Positions 36,526-46,070 of a DNA stretch of 64,000 nt are shown piece after piece. The translations under genes and the position numbers were made by a program. A model generated the notes under the pieces. That model was given only the letters and a program-made list of their open reading frames with translations, was not told the origin of the DNA and did not search any database. The first letter of the stretch is position 1. Each line of letters starts with the position of its first letter. The stretch comes from Kamptonema formosum PCC 6407 (GTDB taxonomy: Bacteria; Cyanobacteriota; Cyanobacteriia; Cyanobacteriales; Microcoleaceae), in the NCBI RefSeq assembly GCF_000332155.1, contig NZ_KB235904.1, forward strand, positions 168,648 to 232,647, read 5' to 3'.

Positions 36526-36564
36526 AAAAAAACGGTAGAGAATATAATTCTCTACCGTTTTTTT
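36526..36564 (+). terminator. Rho-independent terminator after clpC
   Basis: A perfect 17-base stem, AAAAAAACGGTAGAGAA and its complement, closes a five-base loop (TATAA) and ends in seven T. The A and T runs make it bidirectional, which suits the convergent PEP-CTERM gene. Confidence 0.9.
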
Positions 36565-36570
36565 ATACTT

Positions 36571-36697
36571 TCATTGCGAGGGAAGCGAAGCAATACCAAC
36601 AGCTTGCGATTGCTTCGCACAGCGAACAATGACACATAGTAAGTAATTTGGACATGATATTAGTTAACAGTTAACTGTTAACTGTTAACCGTTAACT
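36571..36697. repeat. GTCATTGCGA palindrome and GTTAAC array
   Basis: Positions 36571-36633 are a copy of the TCATTGCGAGG ... GCGAACAATGACA element. Positions 36662-36697 hold GTTAACAGTTAACT units that end a few bases before the stop of the convergent PEP-CTERM gene. Confidence 0.85.
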
Positions 36698-36699
36698 TT

Positions 36700-37680
36700 C
36701 TATGCGTTTGCATCAGCGCGGCGCTGCTTCATTTTAGCTTTCACTAAACCTAAGCCACCCAAAGCTAAACCGAGCATCGTGGCAGGTTCAGGTACGGGTT
36801 CGCCAGGGGTGACAGGATCTTCTGTAGAAGGCAATGTTGCCGTCAGCATCATTCCATCGTTAGTACATTCTTCTAACAAAGTGATAACTGCATTAGCTGG
36901 GTTCATAAATTGACCTAGCAAGCTTTGGCTGAAGCTAAATCCTACAGTATACTTGCCAACACCGCCTAAGCCAGCGAAACCACTAGCCAGAGAAGCAATT
37001 TCACTAACTCCCAGGAAGTTAATATCACCTACTTTAGTTCCGCTAGCAATGGCATTTAGCTGACCGTAGTTTGTGTCTTGGCTGACACCATTTGCATTAG
37101 TTAAATAGCTCTTAGCTTCAGCTACAGTTGCACCGCCATAGCCTATTGCTCCTCCTGTGGTGCCAGTATTTGTATTTGGAGCATTGTTGTTAACCCAACT
37201 CTGGTATTCATCGAAGGTAGTGAATCCAGAATTTTGCTGAGTTACGCTCTGTGCCGTGACACCACTGTAGACACCGGTGGTTGCAGCGCCAGAGTCATTC
37301 GTACCAGCAAAGCGGATACCAAACAACGATCCAGTTGCGCTAGCGTCTTTTAAACTCTTGCCTGTGAAGTTGAAGAGGATGTCGCCCCAGCCAATATTTC
37401 CGTCTGCGGCTCCGCTATAAGCTTGCCCAGCCAGAGCAAGATTAGCATTAAAGGCTATGGAAATGATGCCGTCATTTGCCTTCATTGCCATGCCGTACAT
37501 TTCATAATTACTATTTTTACCAACGCCGTCATTGCCATCATTGCCGTCTGCGAAGGAATCCATCGTATAAGTCCAGTTGGAGCCGAGTACCTGAGCTTGA
37601 GCGGCTTGTCCGGTTATTAAGCTGACGCAGACAGCAGCAGCAGTGACACCGATTAATGTGGAAAGATTGCGAATTTTCAT
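36700..37680 (-). CDS. PEP-CTERM exosortase-dependent surface protein
   Basis: A 326-residue exported protein. Residues 1-30 are a signal peptide ending in TGQAAQAQ. The C-terminus holds the sorting signal VPEPATMLGLALGGLG followed by a basic tail (KMKQRRADANA), which is cut by a cyanobacterial exosortase. The body (NYEMYGMAMKANDGIISIAF, NIGWGDILFNFTG, GIRFAGTNDSGA) resembles the XDD3-type group of exosortase-dependent proteins. It probably sits in the outer layer or extracellular matrix. Divergent from lepB by 195 bases. Confidence 0.85.
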   Translation of the reverse strand: MKIRNLSTLIGVTAAAVCVSLITGQAAQAQVLGSNWTYTMDSFADGNDGNDGVGKNSNYEMYGMAMKANDGIISIAFNANLALAGQAYSGAADGNIGWGDILFNFTGKSLKDASATGSLFGIRFAGTNDSGAATTGVYSGVTAQSVTQQNSGFTTFDEYQSWVNNNAPNTNTGTTGGAIGYGGATVAEAKSYLTNANGVSQDTNYGQLNAIASGTKVGDINFLGVSEIASLASGFAGLGGVGKYTVGFSFSQSLLGQFMNPANAVITLLEECTNDGMMLTATLPSTEDPVTPGEPVPEPATMLGLALGGLGLVKAKMKQRRADANA

Positions 37681-37875
37681 AGCGTTTAACCTCTTGCGTC
37701 TTTTCTTGCCCTTATAGTGACAATCTTATATAACCCTTGATAAAGGTTCTAGAGGCGATCGCATATTTTTTGATAAATATACAGTGAAGATTGATAGAGG
37801 TTTTTATCGAGTATTCTACGTACTAATACTGAAAGGTTAAAGGTAAACTAGATGGAGAAGGTATTGGAGAAGTAA

Positions 37876-38466
37876 ATGATTAAGGAAAAGAGTTTAAAGA
37901 CAGAAATTGTAGGCAATGTTCCTAGTGCTTGGTGGTCTAGACTGTGGCGATCGCAGAAGGAAAATATTCAGATCGTGGCGATCGCACTATTGTTAGCCCT
38001 GTTTATTCGGGCTTTTGTCGCTGAGCCCCGCTACATACCTTCAGATTCAATGGTGCCAACTTTGCAGATAGGCGATCGCCTCGTAGTTGAAAAAGTTTCT
38101 TACTATTTTCATCAACCAGTAACAGGTGACATTATCGTGTTTAGCCCTCCTAAACAGTTGCAAAAGAAAGGTTTTACCAAAGATCAGGCCTTTATTAAAC
38201 GAGCGATCGGCTCCCCAGGCCAAACAGTTGCCGTCCGCGATGGTAAAGTCTATCTCAACAACAAGCCGCTTCAGGAAAACTATATTGCCGAGCCACCAGA
38301 GTATGAGTGGGGGCCAGAGATCGTCCCAGAAAATACTTACTTTGTCATGGGAGACAACCGTAACGATAGCAACGACTCTAGCAAGTGGGGATTCTTACCA
38401 AAAGAAAATATCATCGGTCGTGCCGTGTTTCGCTTTTGGCCCCTCGATCGCGGTGGACTCCTGTAA
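37876..38466 (+). CDS. lepB: Signal peptidase I
   Basis: A 196-residue membrane endopeptidase that removes Sec and Tat signal peptides. One N-terminal helix (about 31-48) is followed by the Ser58 nucleophile in SDSMVPTL and the general base Lys108 in FIKRAIGSPGQ. GDNRNDSNDSSKWG closes the catalytic core. GGAGAAGTAA precedes the ATG. Confidence 0.96.
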   Translation: MIKEKSLKTEIVGNVPSAWWSRLWRSQKENIQIVAIALLLALFIRAFVAEPRYIPSDSMVPTLQIGDRLVVEKVSYYFHQPVTGDIIVFSPPKQLQKKGFTKDQAFIKRAIGSPGQTVAVRDGKVYLNNKPLQENYIAEPPEYEWGPEIVPENTYFVMGDNRNDSNDSSKWGFLPKENIIGRAVFRFWPLDRGGLL

Positions 38467-38788
38467 GTGGGGAGATGGGGGAAATTAAATCGAACCCACT
38501 CTCGAAGTCTCCAAATCTCCAAGTCTCCCGCTTTCCGTGTACGGATATTGCTACTGAATCCCTACCTCTGATGAGGTAGGGAGTTTTGGCGCTGACTGAT
38601 AAAATAGTACCAAGCCCTGTGGGAAGACCCACTTATAGCAGTTTTCAATTGGGTAGGTACTGCTCTAAATTAGCAATTAGCAATTAGCAAGTAGCAATTA
38701 GCAATTAGCAATTAGCAATTACCTGTTCTCATGCAACTGAAAATCGCTATAAAATAAAAGCAGTTAAATATCAAAAAATAGGACGACA
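38467..38788. repeat. Spacer with terminator-like hairpin and TAGCAATTAG array
   Basis: In this 322-base gap, CCCTACCTC-TGAT-GAGGTAGGG at 38560-38581 followed by AGTTTT is a likely lepB terminator. Positions 38669-38721 hold tandem TAGCAATTAGCAAT units. AGGACGAC just before 38789 is the ribosome-binding site of the next gene. Confidence 0.75.
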
Positions 38789-39112
38789 ATGGGATTTTTT
38801 GATTCAGAAATAGTTCAGCAAGAAGCCAAGCAGTTGTTTGAGGATTATCAATCCCTGATCAAACTGGGTAGCAACTACGGCAAATTTGACCGTGAAGGTA
38901 AAAAGATGTTCATCTCCCAGATGGAAGCCATGATGGATCGTTACCGCATCTTTATGAAACGGTTTGAGCTTTCAGAGGACTTCATGGCTCAGATGACAGT
39001 AGAACAGTTAAAGACACAATTGGGTCAATTTGGGGTAACGCCCCAGCAAATGTTTGAGCAAATGCACTCAACGCTGGAGCGGATGAAGTCAGAACTAGAA
39101 AAACAAGTCTAG
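38789..39112 (+). CDS. DUF1825 family protein
   Basis: A 107-residue, fully helical, soluble protein (MGFFDSEIVQQEAKQLFEDY at the start) that is conserved across cyanobacteria and related plastid lineages. Met-rich amphipathic helices with QMEAMMDRYRIFMKRFELSEDFM suggest a coiled-coil or dimer. The function is unknown. It ends four bases inside the convergent penicillin-binding protein gene. Confidence 0.9.
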   Translation: MGFFDSEIVQQEAKQLFEDYQSLIKLGSNYGKFDREGKKMFISQMEAMMDRYRIFMKRFELSEDFMAQMTVEQLKTQLGQFGVTPQQMFEQMHSTLERMKSELEKQV

Positions 39113-41034
39113 GGCCGCTCAAAGTCAGAAGCGGGCCGAAAGTTTTCTACTGGTACATTCTGCAAAGCTTGGCTCATAAAATCGCGCCAAACTGGAGCTA
39201 CCATTGTACCGCCCGTAGCACCGTAGCTCAAAGGTCTGTAATCGTCATTGCCCACCCAAACCGCAACGGCTAACTGCGGTACGTAACCGACAAACCAGAT
39301 ATCGCGCTCCGAAGATGTAGTCCCAGTTTTGCCGGCTGCGGGCCGCCCGATCCTGGCTGCTGTTGCCGTTCCTTGGTTAATCACCCCTTGCAGCACATTA
39401 TTGAGAGAAGCAGCGGCCCAAGGGTCAAGAACTAGCTTAGGTTTGGGTGTGTTGTCCAGCAAAACGTTGCCGCTGCTGTCAGTTACTTGAGCAATAAAAG
39501 TAGTGTCCGATTGCCAACCATTATTAGCAAAGGTAGCAAAAGCCCCAGCCATTTCCAAAGGAGTCAAGTCAACAGCACCCAAAGGCAGAGAAATTACAGG
39601 TTCCATCGGACTCTTAATACCCAGAATCCGGCAAACTTCAATTACTTTATTCAGTCCGACTGCCTGACCAATCTTGATCGCCGGCACATTTAACGATACC
39701 TCTAAAGCTCTGCGAATACTGACAGCACCAGAAAATCCGCCGCCGCCGTAGTTTTGCGGAGAGTAGTAACCGTCACCATCGCGGTAGCTAACTGGACTAT
39801 CGTAGACAACAGAATCAGGGGCATATTTGCCAGAGGCAAAAGCAGTATAGTAAACGAAAGGCTTAAAGGCAGAACCAGGTTGTCGCCGAGCTTGAATGGC
39901 GCGGTTGTATTGGCTTTTCTTGTAATCTACGCCACCCGCCATTGCCTTAACGAAGTGAGTGCGGGGATCGACAGCCACCAGAGCAATTTGACCTTGATCG
40001 TAATCGCGATAAATTCCGTAATTATAAAGACGTTCGTGGGATTCCTTCACCGTAGATTCAGCTAGACGCTGGAGTTTCAAATCGATCGTCGTCTGAACCC
40101 GCATCCCCCCCTTGAGAACTGCATCTCGACCGAACCGCTTAGTCAGCTCATCTACCACTGCTTCGGTTACGTAAGGAACCTGACTCTTGCTAAACGAAGT
40201 AATCTTTCCCAACTTAATCGGTTGCTTACGAGCGGCACTTTCTTCTTCTGCCGTAATCCATTTAAGCTCCTTCATCCGATTTAAAACAATGAGCTGCCGC
40301 TCTTTAGCCACCTCATATTTAACAAAAGGGCTGTACTCTTCGGGAGCTGAAATCAAACCCGCCATCATCGCCCCTTCTGCCAAGGTTAAGTCCGCAGACG
40401 ACTTGCCAAAATAACTTTGAGCAGCAGTTTCTACCCCGTACAAATTGTGGCCCCAGTAAACCTGATTCAAATACAGATCTAAAATCTGATCTTTCTTAAG
40501 AATTTGCTCTAAGCGGATGGCCATCACAGCCTCAGCTATTTTGCGGCTAAATTCGCGCCGAGGAGACAAAAACAGGTTTTTCACTAGCTGCATCGTCATC
40601 GTCGAGCCGCCTTCAACGGTTTTGCCTCGCTCCAAGTTGACCAAAAATGCACGCGCAATACCACCAGGGTTAATACCTTTGTGGGTGAAAAAATTACTGT
40701 CTTCGATCGCTAAGACTGCTCGCTTCAAGTGGGGCGAAATTTTGTTGAGGGGTACGACATCTCGGTTAGCCTCATCGTGGATACTAGCTATCGGTTTGCC
40801 AGTGATGTCATAAATATGGCTCGTTTCTGTGGGAGAGTAGCTTTGCAGGATGCGAACGTCTGGGAGGTTGCGGAAGCTGATCGCTAAACCAACCAGTCCG
40901 CCAGCTACTACCGAACTGGCAAGCATCGTGATGCCGAGTATGGTTCCTGCTGTTACTTTACTAACTGACTGAACGAACTCAAAGACGGGAGCCGAGTTTT
41001 CCCGCTGGTTATTTTGGATAGCGTTGGTTGACAC
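39109..41034 (-). CDS. Class A penicillin-binding protein (PBP1A family)
   Basis: A 641-residue bifunctional peptidoglycan synthase. A membrane anchor (about 30-54) precedes a GT51 glycosyltransferase domain with LAIEDSNFFTHKGINPGGIA (catalytic Glu) and EGGSTMTMQLVKN. The transpeptidase follows, with SAFK in RQPGSAFKPFVYY, SLN in VSLNVPAIK, and KTGTT near 570. It makes glycan strands and cross-links at the periplasmic face. Confidence 0.95.
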   Translation of the reverse strand: MSTNAIQNNQRENSAPVFEFVQSVSKVTAGTILGITMLASSVVAGGLVGLAISFRNLPDVRILQSYSPTETSHIYDITGKPIASIHDEANRDVVPLNKISPHLKRAVLAIEDSNFFTHKGINPGGIARAFLVNLERGKTVEGGSTMTMQLVKNLFLSPRREFSRKIAEAVMAIRLEQILKKDQILDLYLNQVYWGHNLYGVETAAQSYFGKSSADLTLAEGAMMAGLISAPEEYSPFVKYEVAKERQLIVLNRMKELKWITAEEESAARKQPIKLGKITSFSKSQVPYVTEAVVDELTKRFGRDAVLKGGMRVQTTIDLKLQRLAESTVKESHERLYNYGIYRDYDQGQIALVAVDPRTHFVKAMAGGVDYKKSQYNRAIQARRQPGSAFKPFVYYTAFASGKYAPDSVVYDSPVSYRDGDGYYSPQNYGGGGFSGAVSIRRALEVSLNVPAIKIGQAVGLNKVIEVCRILGIKSPMEPVISLPLGAVDLTPLEMAGAFATFANNGWQSDTTFIAQVTDSSGNVLLDNTPKPKLVLDPWAAASLNNVLQGVINQGTATAARIGRPAAGKTGTTSSERDIWFVGYVPQLAVAVWVGNDDYRPLSYGATGGTMVAPVWRDFMSQALQNVPVENFRPASDFERP

Positions 41035-41286
41035 TTCAGTTCACTTCCTCACTCGATTTGAGATTTAAGATTTGAGATTTGGGGAGAGAGGCGCTTGCGC
41101 CTTCTGCTGGCAACAGAGCTTTGGGATTATATTAACTTGATAGTCGTGTGTTTTAAGCTAGAACTTAAGCGTTACTCACTAAAAATCAACCTTTGCGATC
41201 GCGACCTTGGGTAGGGCCAGCCAGCCGTCAGGATCGTAATCATAGAAAATGGTAGTGAGTGCTTAAGTTCTGTAAGCATTAATCCA
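41035..41286. promoter_or_regulatory. Spacer with long inverted repeat before tyrS
   Basis: GAACTTAAGCGTTACTCACTA (41161-41181) and TAGTGAGTGCTTAAGTTC (41253-41270) pair over about 18 bases with one three-base bulge, enclosing 71 bases with a HIP1 site. The right arm ends 16 bases before the tyrS start. It could fold in the leader or be another dispersed palindrome. Confidence 0.55.
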
Positions 41287-42555
41287 GTGAGTTTAACGAA
41301 TTCCACCCCGCCTTTGCAAAATATGTCTTCTAATCAAACTTCAACTCTAACTTCCGATTTTTCGCGACTGCTGCGGGGCATCAGCGAGATTTTCCCCAAT
41401 CAGCCTGATTCTGAGAACCCTGATGAGAATTTAATCCAACGACTGGCAACTACAGACCGACCTTTGCGGATTAAATTAGGTATCGATCCTACTGGAGCCG
41501 ACATTCACTTAGGACACAGCATCCCTGTTCGCAAACTTCGTGCTTTTCAGGATGCGGGTCATACAGCAGTCTTAATCATCGGTGATTTTACCGCAAGAAT
41601 TGGCGATCCGACAGGGAAATCTGAGGCCCGCCGCCAGCTAACACCGGAGGATGTGGCTCAAAATGCCCAAACTTACATTGACCAAGTGCGTCCGATTTTA
41701 GATTTTGATACCCCTGGACGGTTGGAAATTCGCTATAACTCGGAGTGGCTGTCTAAGCTTGACTTGACAAAAATTTTGGAACTATTGGCGACGATGACGG
41801 TGGGGCAGATGCTCGCCAAGGAGGGCTTTGACACCCGATTGGAACAGGGGACTCCGATTTATCTGCATGAGTTCCTTTACCCGTTGATGCAAGGTTATGA
41901 TTCTGTGGCAGTAGAGGCTGATGTGGAGTTGGGGGGGACTGACCAAAAGTTTAATCTGGCGGTGGGGCGAGATTTGCAGCGCCATTTTCGGATTAGGCCG
42001 CAGTTTGGGATGCTAACGCCGATTTTGATCGGGACTGATGGTATTCAGAAGATGTCGAAGTCTCTGAACAATTATGTGGGTTTGTCGGAACATCCGAGTT
42101 TGATGTACCAAAAATTGCAACGGGTTCCCGATAATTTGTTAGAGCAATATTTTGAGCTATTGACAGATTTGCCATTGAATGAATTGCCGCCAGATCCGCG
42201 ACAAAGACAGCAATTGTTAGCCTTTGATGTTGTAAAACAATATTACGATGAGGAGACTGCTATTCAAGCGCGGCAAACGGCGATGACTATTGGTCAAGGT
42301 GATACTACACAAGCTGATGCTGTGCCGGAATTTTCTGTGGGAGAGGTCAAGTTTCCCGCGAAGTTGTTTTATATTCTGAGTGCTAGCGGTTTGTGTGCCA
42401 GTAGTAATGAAGCTCGGCGGAAGATTCAAGAAAATGGGGTAAAGTTGGATGGCGATCGCGTTTCTGATGTTAATCTTGCTTTTGAGTCGCCTGCTGATTT
42501 ACAGGATAAGGTTTTGCAGGTGGGGAAAAATAAGTTTGTCCGCTTAGTTCCTTAA
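41287..42555 (+). CDS. tyrS: Tyrosine--tRNA ligase
   Basis: A 422-residue class I aminoacyl-tRNA synthetase. The HIGH-type signature is HLGHS, within [20 protein letters not shown], and the KMSKS loop is present in [14 protein letters not shown]. The C-terminal S4-like RNA-binding domain follows ([20 protein letters not shown]). The variant with HLGHS places it with the TyrRZ type common in cyanobacteria. GTG 41287 or ATG 41323 may be the start. Confidence 0.96.
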   Translation: MSLTNSTPPLQNMSSNQTSTLTSDFSRLLRGISEIFPNQPDSENPDENLIQRLATTDRPLRIKLGIDPTGADIHLGHSIPVRKLRAFQDAGHTAVLIIGDFTARIGDPTGKSEARRQLTPEDVAQNAQTYIDQVRPILDFDTPGRLEIRYNSEWLSKLDLTKILELLATMTVGQMLAKEGFDTRLEQGTPIYLHEFLYPLMQGYDSVAVEADVELGGTDQKFNLAVGRDLQRHFRIRPQFGMLTPILIGTDGIQKMSKSLNNYVGLSEHPSLMYQKLQRVPDNLLEQYFELLTDLPLNELPPDPRQRQQLLAFDVVKQYYDEETAIQARQTAMTIGQGDTTQADAVPEFSVGEVKFPAKLFYILSASGLCASSNEARRKIQENGVKLDGDRVSDVNLAFESPADLQDKVLQVGKNKFVRLVP

Positions 42556-42563
42556 AAAAAATC

Positions 42564-42614
42564 CGTAACGCCGCCATCCTGGCGGTAAGAAACCGCCAGG
42601 ATGGCGGCGTTACG
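42564..42614. repeat. CGTAACGCCGCC palindrome
   Basis: CGTAACGCCGCCATCCTGGC at the left and its complement at the right form 23-base arms around a short loop, in the gap between tyrS and the convergent aldehyde dehydrogenase. Same family as 12812-12861; it could double as a terminator. Confidence 0.85.
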
Positions 42615-42653
42615 TAAGTAATGCGTAAGTCCTATTCATATAGGATTGCTATA

Positions 42654-44030
42654 TCAACCGATCATCTTTTTAATCAAATCTACCTTACCCTGATAAGGAG
42701 CATAGCGCCATTTCAGATCGAGTAGAAATGATTTTTTCAGGACACTTTTATAATGGGAAAAAGTATCAAAACTCGCCTTGCCATGATAGCTTCCAATCCC
42801 ACTATCTCCAACTCCCCCAAAAGGTAAAGATGTCACCCCAAATTGCATCACCGTATCATTTATACACACCCCTCCTGACGAAGTTTCATGCAAAACTCGC
42901 TGTTGTTTCCCTTTATTTTTCGAGAAAAAATACAAAGCCAAAGGTTTAGGACGAGCATTGATTTTAGCGATCGCTTCCCCTAAATCATCATATTCCAATA
43001 CTGGCAAGATCGGGCCAAAAATCTCCTCTTTCATCACGGGCGAATCCCAGGAAATCCCATCTATTACTGTCGGAGAAATATATCTATCCTCTAGATTTAT
43101 CTCGCCGCCAATAATCAATTCTCCCTCTTTCAAAAAATCTGCCAAGCGTCCAAAATGCTTTTGATTGATAATTCGGCAATAGTCAGGACTTTTTGCCGGA
43201 TTTTCACCGTAAAATTCTTGAATTGATGCCTTAATTGCCTTTAGCAATTCCGGCTTAACTTTCCGATCTACTAACAAATAATCAGGAGCAATACAAGTTT
43301 GACCAGCATTGATAAATTTACCCCAGGCAATCCGTTTTGCCGTATATTCAACTTGAATTTCGGAGTCTACAATGCAAGGACTTTTCCCTCCTAATTCCAG
43401 AGTTACTGGCGTTAGATGTTTTGCTGCTGCTTCCATCACTACTTGACCGATTTTGATGCCACCAGTAAAGAAGATATGGTCAAATTTTTCTGCTAGTAAT
43501 TGTTGGCTAATTTCTACTCCACCTTCAACTGCTGCAATATAAGCAGAATCAAAGTTTTGAGAAATTATTTCTGCTACAAGTTTGGAGGTATGAGCAGCTA
43601 TTTCAGAGGGTTTGAGGATAGCGCAGTTACCCGCCGCGATCGCGCCTACCAAAGGTGACATCATTAACTGAAAAGGGTAATTCCAAGGCCCGATAATTAG
43701 CACAACTCCCTTCGGTTCGGGATAAATGCTGGCAGATGCAGGAAATTGATCGATGGAAGTTGGGACTTTCTTCGGTTTTACCCACGATTTTAGGTGCTTA
43801 ATGGCATGATTGATTTCTGAGACTGTCGCAATTTCAAAATAAGCCTCATACTCTGGTCGATTAAGGTCAGCATTAACAGCTTCTACAATCCGTGATTGAT
43901 TGAAAGAGATAGCTTCTTTGAGTCGCTTAAGCTGTTCAATCCGAAAGGTTAAGTCTTTGGTCTTGCCAGTTGCAAAAAACTGCCGTTGCCGATCGATCAG
44001 GTCGCTGATTGCTACTATGGGATGGTTCAT
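42654..44030 (-). CDS. Aldehyde dehydrogenase (ALDH3-like, fatty aldehyde type)
   Basis: A 458-residue NAD(P)-dependent aldehyde oxidase. VTLELGGKSPCIV includes the catalytic Glu, and the Cys nucleophile is in NAGQTCIAPDYLL; NYPFQLMMSPLVGAIAAGN is the coenzyme site. It has a C-terminal hydrophobic stretch after SGIGSYHGKASFDTFSH. Close relatives in cyanobacteria (such as Synechocystis AldE) oxidise long-chain aldehydes, so a lipid turnover role is likely, though other aldehydes are possible. Confidence 0.92.
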   Translation of the reverse strand: MNHPIVAISDLIDRQRQFFATGKTKDLTFRIEQLKRLKEAISFNQSRIVEAVNADLNRPEYEAYFEIATVSEINHAIKHLKSWVKPKKVPTSIDQFPASASIYPEPKGVVLIIGPWNYPFQLMMSPLVGAIAAGNCAILKPSEIAAHTSKLVAEIISQNFDSAYIAAVEGGVEISQQLLAEKFDHIFFTGGIKIGQVVMEAAAKHLTPVTLELGGKSPCIVDSEIQVEYTAKRIAWGKFINAGQTCIAPDYLLVDRKVKPELLKAIKASIQEFYGENPAKSPDYCRIINQKHFGRLADFLKEGELIIGGEINLEDRYISPTVIDGISWDSPVMKEEIFGPILPVLEYDDLGEAIAKINARPKPLALYFFSKNKGKQQRVLHETSSGGVCINDTVMQFGVTSLPFGGVGDSGIGSYHGKASFDTFSHYKSVLKKSFLLDLKWRYAPYQGKVDLIKKMIG

Positions 44031-44170
44031 ATTTTTGATTTTATATTTATAAATAAATGTTACACCAGTTTATCAAAATAGGGAATCAAGAGGGAAATGC
44101 TTTGATTTGATAAAACCGTTTAGTTGCCTTAAATTCCCATAAATTAGCTTGGGTCAAAAAACTATTTAGC

Positions 44171-44342
44171 AGGACTTACGCACCCAACTAAAGAAACAAT
44201 GGCTAATGGCTAATTGGTAATGGCTAATTGCTAATGGCTAATGGCTAATTGCTAATTACCCATCTTCCCCATCCTCCCCATCTCCCCCGCTCCCCCTCTC
44301 TTCCCCTCTCTTACCCTAGCCCCTAGCCCCTAGCCCCTAGCC
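44171..44342. repeat. Half AGGACTT element plus composite cassette next to the ROK gene
   Basis: AGGACTTACGCACCCAAC at 44171-44188 with AAAGAAAC is a half copy of the element at 27485. CTAATGG/CTAATTG units follow (44201-44262), then TTACCCATCTTCCCCATCC, CTCCCCATCTCCC, CTCTCTTCCCC and CCCTAGCCCCTAGCCCC, ending at the ROK gene stop codon. The rest of the 313-base gap (44031-44170) is AT-rich and empty. Confidence 0.85.
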
Positions 44343-44343
44343 T

Positions 44344-45321
44344 TCACATTGCTGATAAAGCCAAAGCAACTGCTCCCCAAAGGGGTGCATCATCCCCTAA
44401 AGCAGCCGGGAAAACATCAAAATGAACTTCTGGCAAAGCAGTCTCTATGGCAACTCGGCGCAACACTTGCCAAAATCTTTCACCCGCTTTCGTGACACCG
44501 CCTCCTAACACGAACCGCTGAGGATTAATCAAATTAGCTGCATTGCCGATCGCCACTCCCAAGGCCCAAGCTGCGCGATCGAGTGTTTCTATTGCTAATT
44601 CATCTCCCTCTGCTGCTGCTTGACTCACCAATTGAGCGGTAATTGCTTCTTTGCCATCCTTTGCCAGACTCCGCAGAATTTTACCTTGAGAGGGGCGATC
44701 GCGCAATTGTGCGATCGCGTCCAAAGCAATGTAGGGCCCCGATGCCAATCTTTCTAAACATCCCCGCTTGCCACACAAACACAAGGGGCCGCTAGGATCT
44801 ACCACAGTATGACCGATTTCTCCCGCCATGCCTTCTGTCCCCCGCCAAAGCTGGCCGTTGAGTATCCAACCCCCGCCGACTCCCGTACTAACGGTGATGT
44901 AAAACAAATTTTCGCAACCCACCCCTGCACCAAAACGGTGTTCTCCCAAAGCTGCAACGTTAGCATCATTATCTACACTGACGGCTACGCCATACTCATC
45001 TGCTAACATCTGCCGCAAAGGAACGTTTTCCCAACCAGAGACATGATGCGATAGGCGAATAATGCCTGTTGAGGCATCTACGGGGCCGCCAAAGCTAACT
45101 CCGATCGCGATCGGTTTTTCCCCTGGCAGCAAGTCTCTAATTAGCCCGCGTACTAGCCTTAAATCAGTCGTAGCATCGGTTTTGAGCGGGGACATCACCC
45201 GCCGCTGCTTTAGCCACTGTCTCTCGCCGACGGCAACAATAGCAGCCGCTAGTTTTGTCCCGCCGAAGTCAAGAGCAAGAATGGGTGAGGATGATTGAGG
45301 ATACTGTAAAGGTTGAGACAT
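44344..45321 (-). CDS. ROK family sugar kinase (glucokinase-like)
   Basis: A 325-residue sugar kinase. LALDFGGTKLAAAIV is the ATP phosphate-binding segment, NDANVAALGE carries the catalytic Asp, and the ROK zinc motif is GHTVVDPSGPLCLCGKRGCLE. No DNA-binding domain is present, so it is an enzyme and not a ROK repressor. The substrate may be glucose, N-acetylmannosamine or another hexose. The gene is bracketed on both sides by mirror-image repeat cassettes (44202-44342 and 45326-45690). Confidence 0.92.
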   Translation of the reverse strand: MSQPLQYPQSSSPILALDFGGTKLAAAIVAVGERQWLKQRRVMSPLKTDATTDLRLVRGLIRDLLPGEKPIAIGVSFGGPVDASTGIIRLSHHVSGWENVPLRQMLADEYGVAVSVDNDANVAALGEHRFGAGVGCENLFYITVSTGVGGGWILNGQLWRGTEGMAGEIGHTVVDPSGPLCLCGKRGCLERLASGPYIALDAIAQLRDRPSQGKILRSLAKDGKEAITAQLVSQAAAEGDELAIETLDRAAWALGVAIGNAANLINPQRFVLGGGVTKAGERFWQVLRRVAIETALPEVHFDVFPAALGDDAPLWGAVALALSAM

Positions 45322-45325
45322 AAAT

Positions 45326-45690
45326 ATAGGGGCTAGGGGCTAGGGGCTAGGGGCTAGGGGAAGAGAGGGGAAGAGAGGGGGAGATGGGGGAGATGGGGAG
45401 GATGGGGGAGATGGGGGAGATGGGGAGGATGGGGAGGATGGGGAGGATGGGGAAGAGTGGGGAAGATGGGGGAAGATGGGGGAAAGGGGGAAGAGTGGGG
45501 AGGATGGGGAAGATGGGGAGGATGGGGGAGATGGGGAGGATGGGGAAGATGGGGAGGATAGAGGAGATGGGGAAGATGGGGGAAGAGGGGGAAGATGGGG
45601 AGGATAGAGGAGATGGGGAGGATGGGTAATTAGCCATTAGCGATTAGCCATTAGCCATTAGCCATTACCAATTACCCATTACCAATTATT
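45326..45690. repeat. Large CTAGGGG-GATGGGG-TAATTAGCC composite cassette
   Basis: Beginning five bases before the ROK start codon, GGGGCTAGGGGCTAGGGG units give way to GGGGAAGAGAGGGG, then to about 220 bases of GGGGAGGATGGGGAGGATG units, and end in GGGTAATTAGCCATTAGCG units to 45690. It is the longest copy in the window and the mirror image of 44202-44342. The remainder of this 532-base gap (45691-45854) is a plain leader. Confidence 0.88.
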
Positions 45691-45854
45691 GATTGTGACT
45701 CGACTCACAAGCTCTGAGGGTATCTTCTCACAGGTTTAAAGCGGTTGCGATCGCGCATTTTTACCCAAAACATCACGCTTTCTCCACCCTAAGAATCACG
45801 TTGTACTTCTGGGAAACAGGAGATTATAAAAGAGTAGAGTTCAGGAAAAAACCC

Positions 45855-46070
45855 ATGCCTCCAGTCCAACTTCTCCCCGGTGCCATCGCTGAAATGCTTG
45901 CTTGTGTAAGCGATACAGGCGTTCTCACTTTAGCCGATCGCTACGGTTTAATGGCAGCAGCTTTTGACGAGTCCCTAAATGATGATGACAGAAGTGCTGC
46001 TAACCGCTTACTGCGATCGGTAATCAAAGGTCGTGTGAAAATGGTTAACGAACTCTCCGCAGCAGCCTAA
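45855..46070 (+). CDS. Small protein of unknown function (71 residues)
   Basis: The ATG at 45855 gives MPPVQLLPGAIAEMLACVSD and a helical protein with LTLADRYGLMAAAFDESLND and LLRSVIKGRVKMVNELSAA. An AGGAAAAAA site lies upstream. A TTG at 45801 would add 18 residues that look like leader sequence. There is no membrane helix; the pattern suggests a small conserved cyanobacterial protein, but I cannot name it. Confidence 0.7.
   Translation: MPPVQLLPGAIAEMLACVSDTGVLTLADRYGLMAAAFDESLNDDDRSAANRLLRSVIKGRVKMVNELSAAA

Noticed and set aside
45347-45637. Long repetitive frames on both strands of the GATGGGG array
   Set aside because: Any frame through this repeat is open; there is no start context and composition is purely repeat-driven.
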